The notes under the pieces were generated by a model, which did not search any database, was not told the DNA's origin, and saw only the letters and a list, made by a program, of their open reading frames with translations. Shown piece by piece: positions 41,608 to 52,424 of a stretch of DNA of 64,000 bases. A program made the position numbers and the translations under genes. Position 1 is the stretch's first letter. Each line of letters starts with the position of its first letter. Source of the stretch: Vibrio splendidus (GTDB taxonomy: Bacteria > Pseudomonadota > Gammaproteobacteria > Enterobacterales > Vibrionaceae); contig NZ_AP025509.1 of assembly GCF_024347615.1 (NCBI RefSeq), positions 248,001-312,000 on the forward strand. The letters run 5' to 3'.

Positions 41608-42423
41608 TTGAATAATGTCAGCATCACCCTTATTCAGCTTGAGGTTGAATACAAAAACAAACAAAAGAACATTGAGTCGGTCTCTGATCTTTTAGAAGCG
41701 GAATCGACAGTCGGGGATATCACTCTGTTGCCTGAATTGTTCACTACTGGATATATTTTTAACGATGCTGAAGAAATTCATGAACTGGCTGAAGATTTCA
41801 ACGACAGCAGTACTATTGATTCGTTAACTCAGATGGCAGCGAAGCATCACACCTTGATTGTTGCGGGTATTGCCGAGAAAGATAGCGGCCAATATTACAA
41901 TAGCGTCGTGGTGGTTGATGGTTCAGGTTTACTTCATAAATACAGAAAAGTCAGTCAAACCAAATTCGACAAACAGTATTTTTCACGTGGGTGTGAGCTC
42001 CTTACGTTTGAGCTCAAGGGCTTAAAGTTTGGTGTTGCGATTTGCTTTGATATTTGGTTCCCGGAGATCATGAGAGCGTATCAGTCGGTCGACGTTATTC
42101 TCCATCCCGCGAATTTTGGTGGTCATCATAGCTTTGCTATTGCTCAAGCGAGAGCTTTAGAAGAGGGGTGTCATGTCGTGACGTGTAATCGCGTTGGGCA
42201 GGATGTGGTTGATGCGTTTACCGCGACTTATTGTGGTAGCAGTAGAACCTATTCACCAAAGGGAGACTTAATGCTTCAGCTCAACGACAAGCAATCTGTA
42301 GAAACTGTGAGTATTCAAGATCTCTCGATTGCGCCGCAATACAATGGTATTGATGTCGAAGATGAGATCCAGCAAATAACCGCCCTGTTAAACCGTTCAA
42401 CCATTAGACCGTTAGACCGTTAA
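41608..42423 (+). CDS. Carbon-nitrogen hydrolase (nitrilase superfamily amidase)
   Basis: A 271-residue cytoplasmic enzyme with the Glu-Lys-Cys triad: E in LLPELFTTGY, K in HKYRKVSQTKFD and C in GVAICFDIWFPE. It hydrolyses C-N bonds of an amide or N-acyl substrate, unknown here; the closest-looking class is the general omega-amidase/beta-ureidopropionase-like branch. The start is TTG 41608 behind AAGGATTCTATT. Its 3' end has short CCATTAGACCGTTAGACCG repeats. It is monocistronic, ending at a shared terminator. Confidence 0.85.
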   Translation: MNNVSITLIQLEVEYKNKQKNIESVSDLLEAESTVGDITLLPELFTTGYIFNDAEEIHELAEDFNDSSTIDSLTQMAAKHHTLIVAGIAEKDSGQYYNSVVVVDGSGLLHKYRKVSQTKFDKQYFSRGCELLTFELKGLKFGVAICFDIWFPEIMRAYQSVDVILHPANFGGHHSFAIAQARALEEGCHVVTCNRVGQDVVDAFTATYCGSSRTYSPKGDLMLQLNDKQSVETVSIQDLSIAPQYNGIDVEDEIQQITALLNRSTIRPLDR

Positions 42424-42458
42424 ATCGTTAGAACAAAGACTAGAGCGACATAAGATCG

Positions 42459-42490
42459 AAAAGCGCAAAGTGATTAAACCTTGCGCTTTG
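42459..42490. terminator. Bidirectional terminator
   Basis: AAAGCGCAA (42460-42468) pairs with TTGCGCTTT (42481-42489) between the convergent amidase and hybrid kinase genes. A/T flanks suit termination in both directions. Confidence 0.7.
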
Positions 42491-42508
42491 GTTTGAGAGT
42501 GAATTTTT

Positions 42509-44968
42509 TTAAGTTTTATCATTCATTTGAGTCTGGCGCTCAATCGAATTAACCGCTTTCATCCGCTGAGCTTGATGTATGTTGACCGTCAGTCGATTGA
42601 GCAGCTTTTGCAGCAGTTCAATATCAGGCAGTTGCTGATCTTTTGCCTGCACTTCTAGCTCTAATGCCTGCTTAGAAAGCATGTTGAGACCTAAGTTTAG
42701 CGACATACCTTTAATGGAGTGCAAGGTGCGACATAGTGGCTCTAACTCCTTCGATAAATAGTATTCGATGACTCGATCAACAGATTGTTCGAACTCAATA
42801 ATGGTCGAATCGATAAGTAAGCTGAATCCTTCCGTGTCGTCTTTAAGTATGCGTATCACTTCTGACTGACTTATCTCTTCTTCTGTTAATCTCAGTGTTT
42901 CAATTGGCTTGCGATGAAGTTCGACGATGTTTTCGATGTCACTCGAGCCTTCGGTTTTTATTTGCTTAGGTAATCGATTCGAAAATTGTTGCAGGGCGTC
43001 GAAAAAGCTCTCTTGTTGCAGAGGTTTAGTCAGAATATGGTCGACACCGGCTTGAATGAAGTTGTCATGAGCTTCACGGAAAACATCAGCCGTGTAGGCG
43101 AATATCAAGGTGTCGAGTTTTAGTTTCTCGCGGATGTACTGAGTGGTCTCGATCCCGTTCATTTCCGGCATGTGATTGTCCATCAAGATCAGGTCGTATT
43201 GATTGATTTTGAGGCGTTCAATTGCCAATTTACCATTCTCCGAAAGATCAACATGATGGCCGAGCTTTTCACAGAAGCCTTGTGCCACGATCGCATTAAT
43301 ACGATTGTCTTCCACCAATAAAATACGCAATGAATCACAAGTCAGGTTTTCTGTATTGATTACTGGTGTGACGATATCCCCTGTTTTTCCTTCTTGCCAA
43401 GCGATAGGTAGAGAAACTTGGAATTTTGTACCAAGCCCGACAGCGCTCGTCAGTGTTATTTCACCATTCATCAAGTTGACTAGATTCTTAACGATCGCGA
43501 GGCCAAGCCCCGTCCCGCCAAACTTTCTTGTGGTTGAAGTGTCAGCTTGTTCAAACGAATTAAAAATTTGCTCGTGTTTGTCCTTTGGAATGCCAATACC
43601 CGTGTCTGTTACCGTGAGAATAAGTTGGTTGTTTGGTCTGTTGAGATCCGCTTGAATGGACACGTGACCTTCTTTGGTAAATTTGGTCGCATTACCGCCC
43701 AAGTTGAACATGATCTGACGTAATCTTGCACAGTCTCCGATCAGCTGGATGCTTGTTGGTATATTATTTTCGATTAACAGGCGAATGCCTTTTTCATCGG
43801 CCAAAGGTTTAAGCGCGCTACGTACAGGTTGTATTACTTGGACAAAATTAAAGGGTGCAAAGTCTAACTCAAGCTTATTTTCTTCCACTTTCGAGAAATC
43901 TAATATGTCGTTGAGTATCGTCATTAAATGATGGCCAGAATCGAGAATGAGATCGATGTTCTCTTTTGTTTCCGGCTCTTGGGTTTGGCTGGCAATGATC
44001 TGGGAGATACCAAGTACTCCATTCATTGGCGTTCGAATCTCGTGGCTCATGGTCGACAGAAACTCGCTCTTAGCCTTTACCGCCGCTTCTGCTTTAGTTC
44101 TTTCTTCGACTAACTCCTGATTTTTCTCTCGCATTTCGCTGTCATTTTTTACGAGGTTTGTTGTCATTTTTTGAAAGCTTTGTGTGAGGAGAGCCACTTC
44201 GTCTTGGCTGTCGTTCTTTGAACCAAGTTCGAGAGTCGCAGCGCCTTGTTTCAAATGGCCAGCGGCAACTTGGTTCGCTGCTTGAAGTAGAGTGTGTAAT
44301 CTTCGTTTAATTCGCTTGGACGACCACGTAGCGACAAGGAGTGAGATAAACACCGAAAACAGTGTTCCCAGAATGAGTACATAACTGGTTTGATTGGCTG
44401 AGCTTTCGGACTTGGCGACTCTGACACTGATAAGTTGTTGTTCAATTTCAATAAATTGAGCAATCTCTTGACGGATCTCATCAATCAGTCTTTTTCCGGT
44501 TCGCTGCTGAGTGAGATAGACAACACTTTGCATTTCAGCTTCACCTCTGTTCACGAGGTTGCGCTGCATGATCTCTTTCTCTCCTGATTTTTCTAGCCAT
44601 GTGTTGTGGATAGCATCAATTCGATTAAGGCGTTCAACTTGAGGTGGGTTGTCACTCACTTGAGTCGCAAGGGTTTGAATTTTTTGAGGCCATACATCAA
44701 GTGCTAAGTAGTAGGGTTCTAAAAAAGCGAGGTCACCGGAGATCAGATAGCCACGCTGAGCCGTTTCCATGTCTACTGTTAGGCTGAGAAGTTCTTGAGC
44801 CCGAGCGATGGCTTTGTGTGTATGAACGACCCAATTATTGTCTTTCACAATATTTCGGGTGTTGTCGTGAACAGAAAAAGCAACGATAAGCATCAAAGCG
44901 ATAGGAATAAAAAAGCTAACCAATAGCTTCTTCTGTAGGGATATGTTGTCAAACCAACCCGCGATCAT
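42509..44968 (-). CDS. Hybrid sensor histidine kinase with CHASE3, receiver and Hpt domains
   Basis: An 819-residue membrane kinase. Order: transmembrane helix (about 15-30), CHASE3 sensor (about 35-185, RAQELLSLTVDMETAQRGYL), second helix (about 197-215), HAMP, HisKA with TMSHEIRTPMNGV (near 310), HATPase with DTGIGIPKD and GGTGLGLAIVKN, receiver with LILMDNHMPEMNG (near 585), and a C-terminal Hpt with LHSIKGMSLNLG. This completes a phosphorelay up to a separate response regulator, which is not in the window. The signal is unknown. Not linked to an output gene here. Confidence 0.92.
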   Translation of the reverse strand: MIAGWFDNISLQKKLLVSFFIPIALMLIVAFSVHDNTRNIVKDNNWVVHTHKAIARAQELLSLTVDMETAQRGYLISGDLAFLEPYYLALDVWPQKIQTLATQVSDNPPQVERLNRIDAIHNTWLEKSGEKEIMQRNLVNRGEAEMQSVVYLTQQRTGKRLIDEIRQEIAQFIEIEQQLISVRVAKSESSANQTSYVLILGTLFSVFISLLVATWSSKRIKRRLHTLLQAANQVAAGHLKQGAATLELGSKNDSQDEVALLTQSFQKMTTNLVKNDSEMREKNQELVEERTKAEAAVKAKSEFLSTMSHEIRTPMNGVLGISQIIASQTQEPETKENIDLILDSGHHLMTILNDILDFSKVEENKLELDFAPFNFVQVIQPVRSALKPLADEKGIRLLIENNIPTSIQLIGDCARLRQIMFNLGGNATKFTKEGHVSIQADLNRPNNQLILTVTDTGIGIPKDKHEQIFNSFEQADTSTTRKFGGTGLGLAIVKNLVNLMNGEITLTSAVGLGTKFQVSLPIAWQEGKTGDIVTPVINTENLTCDSLRILLVEDNRINAIVAQGFCEKLGHHVDLSENGKLAIERLKINQYDLILMDNHMPEMNGIETTQYIREKLKLDTLIFAYTADVFREAHDNFIQAGVDHILTKPLQQESFFDALQQFSNRLPKQIKTEGSSDIENIVELHRKPIETLRLTEEEISQSEVIRILKDDTEGFSLLIDSTIIEFEQSVDRVIEYYLSKELEPLCRTLHSIKGMSLNLGLNMLSKQALELEVQAKDQQLPDIELLQKLLNRLTVNIHQAQRMKAVNSIERQTQMNDKT

Positions 44969-45135
44969 AAAACAGCGCTCTCCATGTCGATGTCATTTCA
45001 TTGTTAGTGTAGATGATAATCAGTAGCTAAGTGCGTAAATAGTTGCTAAGCGCACAAATGCATAGGTTGGGGGTGTAAGTCCTGCATATAAAGGGTATTT
45101 ATGGAGCAACTAAAAGTCGTAATTATGTACCAAAG

Positions 45136-45166
45136 ACAAAAAAGCTAGCCCGAATAAGCTAGCTTT
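45136..45166 (-). terminator. Intrinsic terminator of the rbs operon
   Basis: AAAGCTAGC (45141-45149) pairs with GCTAGCTTT (45158-45166). On the minus strand the stem is followed by TTTTTTTGTC, a good T-run, 27 bp past the rbsR stop. Confidence 0.85.
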
Positions 45167-45192
45167 CAACTGTATCATGGGCAGGTTGAGCC

Positions 45193-46194
45193 CTAAATCG
45201 CTTTTACGCTGCTTCGCTCTACAAGAGTCGGTTCTAGTTCAACGACTTGCGGGTAGGCGTCTGGCGTTTGTAGTCGGCTTAACAGGGTATCGACCGCCGC
45301 TTTACCTAAACGGTGCTTTGGCTGGTGGATTGTGCTTAAAGCGGGTGTCATGTACTTAGATAAGTGGATGTCATCGTAGCCAATGATAGACAGGTCATTT
45401 GGAATCAATGTGCCATCTTGAGCTGCCGCATGAATCACACCCATCGCCATCATGTCGTTACTAACGAACAAGGCCGAAGGCATTTGACCACGGGCTTTTA
45501 ATGTTTGGTAAGAATCAAAGCCACCATCACATTCGAAGTTTGATTCAACAATCCACTTAGGGTTGATCTCTAAATTCGCTTCTTCCATTGCTTGTTTATA
45601 GCCTTGATAACGAGAAGAGGCTTGGTTGCGATGTAGTGGGCCAGTAATACAGCCAATATCCGAGTGACCATTATCGATCAGGTGTTTGGTTGCCATGTAG
45701 CCACCTTGATGCGAGTTGTCTTGGATTTTATCACTTGCGAACAGCATTGGACCCCAGTCCATTACCACGACAGGTAACTCTGGGTAGCGCTCGAACACAT
45801 CGATATGTTGACCTTCAAGCGTTGAACACATCAGCATCAAGCCATCGACGCGCTTTTGTAGCAAGGTATCGATAGAGGATTTCATGCGTTCGCTGTCGCC
45901 TTCGGTGTTACACAAGATAAGGTTGTAACCTTTCTCGTAGCAACGACGCTCAACACCTTTTACTACCTCACCAAAGAATGGGTTGGTAGAGGTGGTAACC
46001 AGCATGCCCAAGGTTTTGGTTTGCTTCATTTTTAAGCTGCGAGCCAATGCAGACGGCGCGTAGTTGAGTTCTTTGGCCGCACTGTTAACACGCTCAGCAA
46101 TCTCTTCACTGACAAAACGTGATTTGTTCATCACATGGCTCACGGTAGACGTTGAAACTTTTGCAACCCGAGCGATGTCTTTCATTGTTGCCAT
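45193..46194 (-). CDS. rbsR: Ribose operon repressor, LacI family
   Basis: This 333-residue repressor has a LacI helix-turn-helix (MKDIARVAKVSTSTVSHVMN), a hinge (ALARSLKMKQTKTLG) and a ribose-binding-protein-like core (about 60-333). The final position in rbsDACBKR and the ATCGAAACGTTTCGAT operators before rbsD support the name. It should release DNA when ribose is present. ATG 46194 follows AAGGATTTTAT. Confidence 0.92.
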   Translation of the reverse strand: MATMKDIARVAKVSTSTVSHVMNKSRFVSEEIAERVNSAAKELNYAPSALARSLKMKQTKTLGMLVTTSTNPFFGEVVKGVERRCYEKGYNLILCNTEGDSERMKSSIDTLLQKRVDGLMLMCSTLEGQHIDVFERYPELPVVVMDWGPMLFASDKIQDNSHQGGYMATKHLIDNGHSDIGCITGPLHRNQASSRYQGYKQAMEEANLEINPKWIVESNFECDGGFDSYQTLKARGQMPSALFVSNDMMAMGVIHAAAQDGTLIPNDLSIIGYDDIHLSKYMTPALSTIHQPKHRLGKAAVDTLLSRLQTPDAYPQVVELEPTLVERSSVKAI

Positions 46195-46299
46195 ATAAAA
46201 TCCTTGTGGGAATCACTTTTCCACGTTGGGCGATATTCTGCCTGAAAACAGGGGCTTATGCTTGTTATTTGTTGTTACCGATTAACAGTCAAAATCAAG

Positions 46300-47244
46300 C
46301 TAAGCAGACAGTTGCTCTGCCAAAAACGCATCGGTTTCAGCACGGCTTGGAATCGACGTTTGAGCGCCAAAGCGAGTCACTGAAATGGCAGCGGCAGCGT
46401 GAGCAAACTTAATCGCGCGTTCTAATGGCATGTCTTCAAGCAAGCCTGTGACTAATGCGCCATTGAAAGTATCACCAGCGGCGGTTGTATCCGTTGCTTC
46501 AACGCGGAAGCCTGCGATTAATTCACCTTCGCTAGCTTCATTACCTTGACCACGATGACTCACCCACACGCCTTTCGCGCCTAGCGTGATCATTACCGTT
46601 TCGATGCCTTTAGCATGCAGAGCCAAAGCTGCCTGATGAGCAGATGCGTTGTCCGTCACGGTAATGCCCGTCAGCACTTCTGCTTCGGTTTCGTTGGGTG
46701 TGATCACATCAACACAAGCAAGCAGTGAATCCGATAATGGACGAGCAGGTGCCGGGTTAAGAATCACTTGCGTGCCGCTCTCTTTTGCTACTTTTGCTGC
46801 GTATTCAATGCCTTCAATTGGCGTTTCAAGCTGAGTCAGTAGGTATTTAGCGCCGCGAATCTTCTCTAGATACGGTTCGATTTGGTCGCAAGTCAGCTTG
46901 TTGTTGGCTTCCGCAGAAAGACAAATGCTGTTTTCGCCCGTTGCTGATACTTGGATCATCGCGATGCCCGTCGGTGTGTTTTCTGCAACGATCACACCGT
47001 CGATGTTGATGCCATCTTTGGCAAAGTCTTGACGGATATTGATGCCAAATGGGTCGTCACCAACACAGGCGATAAAGCCAATGTCTGCGTTTAATCTTGC
47101 TGCTGCTACGGCTTGGTTTGCGCCTTTTCCGCCAGGGATGACCTGATAGTTACCGCCAATCAAGGTTTCACCCGGACGAGGGAACGAAGGAACTTGCAGT
47201 ACGTGGTCAGCGTTAACGCTACCTAAAACAATCAGTTGAGTCAT
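46300..47244 (-). CDS. rbsK: Ribokinase
   Basis: A 314-residue PfkB-family enzyme phosphorylating ribose to ribose-5-phosphate. Signatures: GSVNADHVLQVPSFPRPGET at the start, GGKGANQAVAAARL, and DTTAAGDTFNGALV with the catalytic Asp near residue 253. ATG 47244 behind AAGGCTCGTATC starts the fold exactly; the longer frame to 47388 runs into untranslated leader. It lies between rbsB and rbsR, 105 bp before the latter. Confidence 0.94.
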   Translation of the reverse strand: MTQLIVLGSVNADHVLQVPSFPRPGETLIGGNYQVIPGGKGANQAVAAARLNADIGFIACVGDDPFGINIRQDFAKDGINIDGVIVAENTPTGIAMIQVSATGENSICLSAEANNKLTCDQIEPYLEKIRGAKYLLTQLETPIEGIEYAAKVAKESGTQVILNPAPARPLSDSLLACVDVITPNETEAEVLTGITVTDNASAHQAALALHAKGIETVMITLGAKGVWVSHRGQGNEASEGELIAGFRVEATDTTAAGDTFNGALVTGLLEDMPLERAIKFAHAAAAISVTRFGAQTSIPSRAETDAFLAEQLSA

Positions 47245-47436
47245 GATACGAGCCTTATGATATATCGTATTTGAAAATGCATGGGTCTTTCTCATGGTGT
47301 TGACTGCGCTCTCGTTTGTAAGCGGCATGAGAAACAGCGATGCACTGTCGGAGTTTTGCTTTTTGTCTTGAGCCAATGAGCTAAGCAAAGCAGGGGATAG
47401 GGGACCCCTGCTTTATATCGTGTTATCTAGTAACGA

Positions 47437-48315
47437 TTACTTAGCGATGATTTTTAGAGGTACTGGTACGTACTCGTCTACTGTTTCACCTTTCAGTACT
47501 TTGTCTGCCATTTCAACACCTAAAGAACCTATTAGGTCAGGTTGTTGTGCAACCGTTGCGCCAAGTAGGCCACGGTTAACAGCAGCGATGCCGTCTTCAG
47601 TGCCATCAAAGCCAACGATCATTACGTCTTTACCTGAAGCTTGAACTGCGCGAAGTGCACCTAGTGCCATTTCATCGTTTTGAGCGAATACCGCTTGTAC
47701 GTCTGGGTTAGCTGCAAGCAAGTTTTCCATTACGTTCAGACCTTTAGTACGGTCGAAATCAGCAGGTTGGCTTGCAAGAAGCTCAAGGTCGCTGCCGTTT
47801 ACTGCGTTCATGAAGCCTTCACCACGTTCACGAGCAGCAGAAGTACCAGCAATACCTTCAAGTTGTATTACTTTTGCTTTCTCGCCTACTTTTTCCATGA
47901 TGAAGTGACCTGCCATTTCGCCGCCGATTACGTTATCAGAAGCAATGTGGCTCACTACGTCACCACGGCTCGCGCCACGGTCTAGCGTTAGTACAGGGAT
48001 GTTTGAACGGTTAGCAATACGAATAGCGTTAGATACTGCATCTGAATCTGTAGGGTTAATCAGGATTGCCTTAACACCACGAATGGTTAGATCTTCAATG
48101 TTCGAAAGCTCTTTGCTTGGGTCGTTTTGAGAATCAAGAACGATAAGCTTGTAGCCTAGCTCTTCAGCTTTCGCTTCTGCGCCATCTTTCATGGTTACGA
48201 AGAATGGGTTGTTCAATGTAGACAGAACGATTGCCATTGTATCTTGCGCCTGTGCAGACACAGATACCGTTGTAGAAAGAAGAGCAGCAGAAATAAGAGT
48301 CGCTAATTTTTTCAT
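47437..48315 (-). CDS. rbsB: Ribose ABC transporter substrate-binding protein
   Basis: A 292-residue periplasmic protein. The signal peptide [21 protein letters not shown] is cleaved near AQA. The mature domain shows [39 protein letters not shown] and [14 protein letters not shown], all typical of RbsB. It delivers D-ribose to RbsAC. The gap of 149 bp to rbsC contains a 22-bp tandem duplication and may hold an mRNA-processing site that raises RbsB output. Confidence 0.95.
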   Translation of the reverse strand: MKKLATLISAALLSTTVSVSAQAQDTMAIVLSTLNNPFFVTMKDGAEAKAEELGYKLIVLDSQNDPSKELSNIEDLTIRGVKAILINPTDSDAVSNAIRIANRSNIPVLTLDRGASRGDVVSHIASDNVIGGEMAGHFIMEKVGEKAKVIQLEGIAGTSAARERGEGFMNAVNGSDLELLASQPADFDRTKGLNVMENLLAANPDVQAVFAQNDEMALGALRAVQASGKDVMIVGFDGTEDGIAAVNRGLLGATVAQQPDLIGSLGVEMADKVLKGETVDEYVPVPLKIIAK

Positions 48316-48409
48316 GGTGTAAGTCCTTTGTGTAGGGTGAGCTAGGAGGTGAGTCCTAGCTCGTAGTTACATTATTTATAGATTCTAATATTTTAAGGTA
48401 AAACAAACT

Positions 48410-48453
48410 GTTACTTTTATTAAACTAGAGTGTTACTTGTATTAACCTAGAGT
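48410..48453. repeat. 22-bp tandem duplication between rbsC and rbsB
   Basis: GTTACTTTTATTAAACTAGA(GT) at 48410-48431 is repeated at 48432-48453 with two differences. It is AT-rich and noncoding, 12 bp from the rbsC stop codon. Confidence 0.7.
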
Positions 48454-48464
48454 GTGAATAGGTT

Positions 48465-49451
48465 TTATTTGTTTTTGTTGTCGACCAATACCGCCAGAAG
48501 AATAACCACTGCTTTTGCAATCATCTGGTAGTAAGAAGATACGTCTAATAGGTTTAGGGCGTTGTTTAGGAAGCCGATAATCAGAGCACCAATCAATGTG
48601 CCCATGATGCGGCCACGACCGCCGGCTAAGCTTGTTCCACCCAATACTACTGCGGCGATGGCGTCTAGCTCATAACCCATACCTGCGGTAGGCTGAGCTG
48701 ATGACAAACGAGATGCCACGATGATGCCTGCAACCGCTGCTAACAGACCACAGATTGCGTAAACGCCGATTTTTACTTTGTCTACGTCGATGCCAGACAG
48801 GCGAGTTGCTGATTCGTTGCCACCCAGTGCGTAAACGTAGCGACCAAAACGTGTGTGGTTAAGTAGGTACCATACTGCAGCGAATACCACGGCCATGATC
48901 CATACTGGAACTGGGATGCCCATTGCGTAGCCTGTACCGAACCAAGCGAACGCGTCTGCTGTGTCAGTAAAGCCAGTCGAGATAGGACGACCATCTGTGT
49001 AAACCATGGTTACGCCGCGCAATAGAGTCATTGTTACAAGCGTTGCAATGAAGGCTTGAACCTTACCCTTGGCGATAATCACGCCACTGATCGCACCCAA
49101 TGCTGCGCCTGCTACTAGAGCGGTTGGCACTGCGATCATCACTGGGATTTCCATGCCAATCATGCTGGCTGCGAAAGCACCACAAAGTGCAAGTACAGAA
49201 CCAACACTCAAGTCGATACCCGCGGTTAAGATAACCAGTGTCATACCTACTGCGATAATGGCGTTAATCGAAGTTTGGCGCAGGATATTGAGGATGTTAT
49301 CGACGGTGAAAAAGTTTGGGTTTAAGAAAGAAACGACAACAATCAGGAAGATCAAAGCAATCAATGACTTTTGATCAATCAGCCACTCTTTGCTGATTAA
49401 CGGCTTTTTCTTTGGAGCTTCAGTTGTTTTGCTCATGGTTTTAGTACTCAT
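48465..49451 (-). CDS. rbsC: Ribose ABC transporter permease
   Basis: A 328-residue inner-membrane permease of eight to ten helices. The RbsC-family core reads [20 protein letters not shown] and [20 protein letters not shown] (the EAA-like loop that contacts the ATPase). A hydrophilic, lysine-rich N-terminus of about 28 residues precedes the first helix. It overlaps rbsA by 4 bp, indicating coupled translation. Confidence 0.95.
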   Translation of the reverse strand: MSTKTMSKTTEAPKKKPLISKEWLIDQKSLIALIFLIVVVSFLNPNFFTVDNILNILRQTSINAIIAVGMTLVILTAGIDLSVGSVLALCGAFAASMIGMEIPVMIAVPTALVAGAALGAISGVIIAKGKVQAFIATLVTMTLLRGVTMVYTDGRPISTGFTDTADAFAWFGTGYAMGIPVPVWIMAVVFAAVWYLLNHTRFGRYVYALGGNESATRLSGIDVDKVKIGVYAICGLLAAVAGIIVASRLSSAQPTAGMGYELDAIAAVVLGGTSLAGGRGRIMGTLIGALIIGFLNNALNLLDVSSYYQMIAKAVVILLAVLVDNKNK

Positions 49452-50953
49452 GCTGCGTCCTCGTTGATCTTTTTACCGACCGCACACGCCAGTAATAATT
49501 CTTGGTTTGCTTCTTTAGCATCAAATTCACCGCTTACACGGCCTTCATGCATCACCATGATGCGGTCACTCATTCCTAACACTTCTGGCATTTCAGACGA
49601 GACCAAAATGATGCTCATGCCGTCGGCTTTAAATTTATTAATGAGTTGGTAAATCTCTTTCTTCGCACCGACATCGACACCACGAGTGGGTTCATCAAGA
49701 ATCAGTACTTTTGGTTTGGTCATCAAGCCTTTAGCAATTGCGACTTTCTGTTGATTACCGCCAGAAAGGTTGCCAATTATTTGTTCGCGAGTCGGGGTTT
49801 TGATGTTGAACAGCTTGATGAAGTCATCAACTGCAATCACTTCATCTTTATGTTGGATTTGACCTTTCTTAGTCAGCAGATCCAGTGCACATAACGACAT
49901 GTTTTCTTTCACTGAAAGTCCTAGCACAAGGCCATCGCCTTTACGGTCTTCAGAGATGTAAGCAATGCCATTGGCCAAGCCATCTTTCGGGCTTACAGGG
50001 TTGATGGTTTTGTTTTCTAGGTTGATGACGCCGCGCTCACTTGGAAGGGCACCGTAAATCACTTTCATCAGTTCAGTTCGGCCAGCACCCATAAGACCAG
50101 ATACACCCAGGATTTCGCCGCGCTTCAGAGTAAAGCTCACGTCATGGACACCAGAACCCGTTAGGCCAATCACTTCAAGACAGGTTTCACCGTGGCTCTG
50201 GCCGATACGTGGATATTGCTCGTCCAACTTACGGCCAACCATCATTTCGATTAGGCCATCTTCGTCGGTGTCTTTTACTTCACACTGACCAATAAACTTA
50301 CCGTCACGAAGCACGGTGATGTCATCGCAAATTTCGAAGATCTCTTTCAAACGGTGAGAGATGTAAACAATGCCGCAGCCTTCAGAACGTAGCTCGTTAA
50401 TCACCTTAAATAGCGACTCAGTTTCGGTATCAGTGAGCGCATCGGTTGGTTCATCCATGATGATGACCTTAGATTCAAACGATAGGGCTTTTGCGATCTC
50501 TACCATTTGTTGCTCACCAAGGCTCAACTGACCTAAAGGTGTTTTTGAACTGTGTTTCACGTTAAGGCGTTTAAGTAGCTTGTCGGCTTCTTGGTACATC
50601 TCGTTCCACAAGATGCGACCCATGGTTCCCGTGATTTCACGACCTAAGAAGATGTTCTCGGCGATGGTTAACTCAGGAATTAGGTTCAGTTCTTGGTGAA
50701 TGATACTAATGCCTGCTTGTTGAGAGTCACGCGGTCCTTTAAATGCAGCTGGTTTTCCTTGGTAAGCGATAGTGCCGCTGTCCAAGTGGTAGATACCCGT
50801 AAGCACTTTCATAAGCGTGGATTTACCTGCACCGTTTTCACCCATTAACGCCATTACGCGTCCTGGATAAACGTTGAGGCTTGCCTTATCCAGTGCTTTC
50901 ACACCAGGGAAGGCTTTCTCAATTGAGCTAAGTTCTAAAATGGCTTGAGTCAT
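49448..50953 (-). CDS. rbsA: Ribose ABC transporter ATP-binding protein
   Basis: A 501-residue double ATPase powering ribose import. The first nucleotide-binding domain has [28 protein letters not shown] and [11 protein letters not shown]. The second has a degenerate Walker A region ([12 protein letters not shown]), [15 protein letters not shown] and [11 protein letters not shown]. The second site is degenerate as in other sugar-type RbsA proteins. ATG 50953 follows AAAGGAACCGAC; the frame to 51091 is an unsupported extension. Confidence 0.95.
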   Translation of the reverse strand: MTQAILELSSIEKAFPGVKALDKASLNVYPGRVMALMGENGAGKSTLMKVLTGIYHLDSGTIAYQGKPAAFKGPRDSQQAGISIIHQELNLIPELTIAENIFLGREITGTMGRILWNEMYQEADKLLKRLNVKHSSKTPLGQLSLGEQQMVEIAKALSFESKVIIMDEPTDALTDTETESLFKVINELRSEGCGIVYISHRLKEIFEICDDITVLRDGKFIGQCEVKDTDEDGLIEMMVGRKLDEQYPRIGQSHGETCLEVIGLTGSGVHDVSFTLKRGEILGVSGLMGAGRTELMKVIYGALPSERGVINLENKTINPVSPKDGLANGIAYISEDRKGDGLVLGLSVKENMSLCALDLLTKKGQIQHKDEVIAVDDFIKLFNIKTPTREQIIGNLSGGNQQKVAIAKGLMTKPKVLILDEPTRGVDVGAKKEIYQLINKFKADGMSIILVSSEMPEVLGMSDRIMVMHEGRVSGEFDAKEANQELLLACAVGKKINEDAA

Positions 50954-51042
50954 GTCGGTTCCTTTACTCGGGGCCAGTTGTATTTGGTTGTGTCTATCTT
51001 TTTTCAGCAATGACGCTGGACTGTCTTTGCGTTTCGCTTGAG

Positions 51043-51462
51043 CTAAAACGTTACGCCAGCTTGGAAAATAACATTTGCGTATGGTGTGCACTCACCAGTG
51101 CGAATCACCGCGCGGCTTTCATGCGTACGCTCTTTGAATTCTTCATGAGTGATGTAAGTAATCGAAAGCGGTTTGCCGCAACGCGCTTCTTCTGTCTTGA
51201 TCAAATCAATCAGCGCAGCGTGATGGTCTGGGCTTACTTTCGCAAACTCTTCTGCGATGACAACGCCTTCAATTTGAGATTCATCCAGCATGGTTTTTAC
51301 TGTCTGCTGAAAACTTGGAACACCGTGAGTCAAAGCAAGGTCTATGCGAGTCACATGATCCGGAATCGGCAACCCTGCATCACAAATCGTGATTTCATCT
51401 GTATGGCCAAGAGTCGCCACTAGGTAAGAGAGCTCAGAGTTTATTAGGGTACTTTTTTTCAT
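51043..51462 (-). CDS. rbsD: D-ribose pyranase
   Basis: This 139-residue mutarotase converts beta-ribopyranose to ribofuranose for RbsK. It shows [20 protein letters not shown] with the active-site histidine (H20), then DAGLPIP and the C-terminal [18 protein letters not shown] typical of RbsD. ATG 51462 is the canonical start, behind AGGTCGTGAT; the frame to 51636 would read through the operators. It is the first gene of rbsDACBKR. Confidence 0.95.
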   Translation of the reverse strand: MKKSTLINSELSYLVATLGHTDEITICDAGLPIPDHVTRIDLALTHGVPSFQQTVKTMLDESQIEGVVIAEEFAKVSPDHHAALIDLIKTEEARCGKPLSITYITHEEFKERTHESRAVIRTGECTPYANVIFQAGVTF

Positions 51463-51519
51463 ATCACGACCTATCGAAAAATAACGTTTAATGGGTTGAG
51501 AACAACTCAAGAAAAAGCC

Positions 51520-51535
51520 ATCGAAACGTTTCGAT
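51520..51535. promoter_or_regulatory. RbsR operator, proximal
   Basis: ATCGAAACGTTTCGAT is a perfect 16-bp palindrome 58 bp upstream of rbsD. An identical copy lies 78 bp further upstream. Confidence 0.85.
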
Positions 51536-51597
51536 AGTGATAATAGTGTGTGATTTATCATTTGCACGTTTGATTGTTTTAGAGTGTGATAACGATC

Positions 51598-51613
51598 ATC
51601 GAAACGTTTCGAT
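51598..51613. promoter_or_regulatory. RbsR operator, distal, with CRP-like site
   Basis: A second identical ATCGAAACGTTTCGAT. A CRP-like sequence, TGTGATAACGATCATC (51585-51600), overlaps its edge. Two identical operators 78 bp apart would allow a repression loop across the rbs promoter. Confidence 0.8.
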
Positions 51614-51696
51614 GGGGCGTTTTTTGGTGATCGCAATCACTTTCATCGGCAATTAAGAAGGTAAGGCAACGTAACGTTAACTTAAGGCAAAGGGAG

Positions 51697-52098
51697 CTAA
51701 AGTTTATTCACCGGAACATTTTGAACAGATTCTATAGGGGAGGTTTTAAGGGGTGTTTCTATTGCTACATATCCAGCTTCATTGGTATTGGGTATGACGA
51801 ACAACGTATAGCCATATCGAGGAATCGTAACAATTTTGATGTTAGATGCTCTCAAGCGAACAAAAACATTCCTTAAGCAATAAATGACATTGGTTAGTGC
51901 TTGTGTCGGCACCGTTTCGTTTCCCCAACATGCGTTCACGATGTCTTTTCTAGGGATGGGTTGTCCGGCGCTTTTCGACAGTAGACAAAGCACGGAAAAC
52001 AAGTGGTGACGTAAATAGATCTTGTTCCCCTGTTTGTTCGTGATGTTTCGAGTATCTACATTAAGAGTTAGGTCGCCAAAGTGGATTTCGTTATTCAT
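51697..52098 (-). CDS. ToxR-like winged-helix transcriptional regulator, cytoplasmic
   Basis: A protein of about 133 residues with a Trans_reg_C (OmpR/ToxR) winged helix from about 5 to 100: IHFGDLTLNVDTRNITNKQG, YLRHHLFSVLCLLSKSAGQP and IVTIPRYGYTLFV. There is no receiver domain and no transmembrane helix, so it resembles the DNA-binding half of ToxR alone. Start ATG 52098 is chosen as it opens the fold; ATG 52125 and one at 52200 are in frame. It is divergent from the outer-membrane barrel gene and may control it. Confidence 0.7.
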   Translation of the reverse strand: MNNEIHFGDLTLNVDTRNITNKQGNKIYLRHHLFSVLCLLSKSAGQPIPRKDIVNACWGNETVPTQALTNVIYCLRNVFVRLRASNIKIVTIPRYGYTLFVIPNTNEAGYVAIETPLKTSPIESVQNVPVNKL

Positions 52099-52424
52099 TG
52101 TTTTTCGATCTTTCTCATTCTTCATTGTGGAGGAGTGGGTTGGGATAGCAGATAAAGCGCGCGGATTATGCAAAATAACGTCACTGTTGAAAGTAAGCAT
52201 GCGTAAGTCTGCACGAATAAAATCTAAAAATGGGATGGTTTGAAAATTGCTGGGAGGTTTTTTTAAGAAATAGATAGATTTTATTTGTCTATTATTCAGA
52301 TGGTTATTTAGCTATAACTGATTATGTTGTATGAGATTACAAAGTGATTATATATTTATTTATTTTTTTGTTTTCTGTGAGATTAACCTGCTTGCCAATT
52401 CGACGGGGTGTCGGATAACTCTAA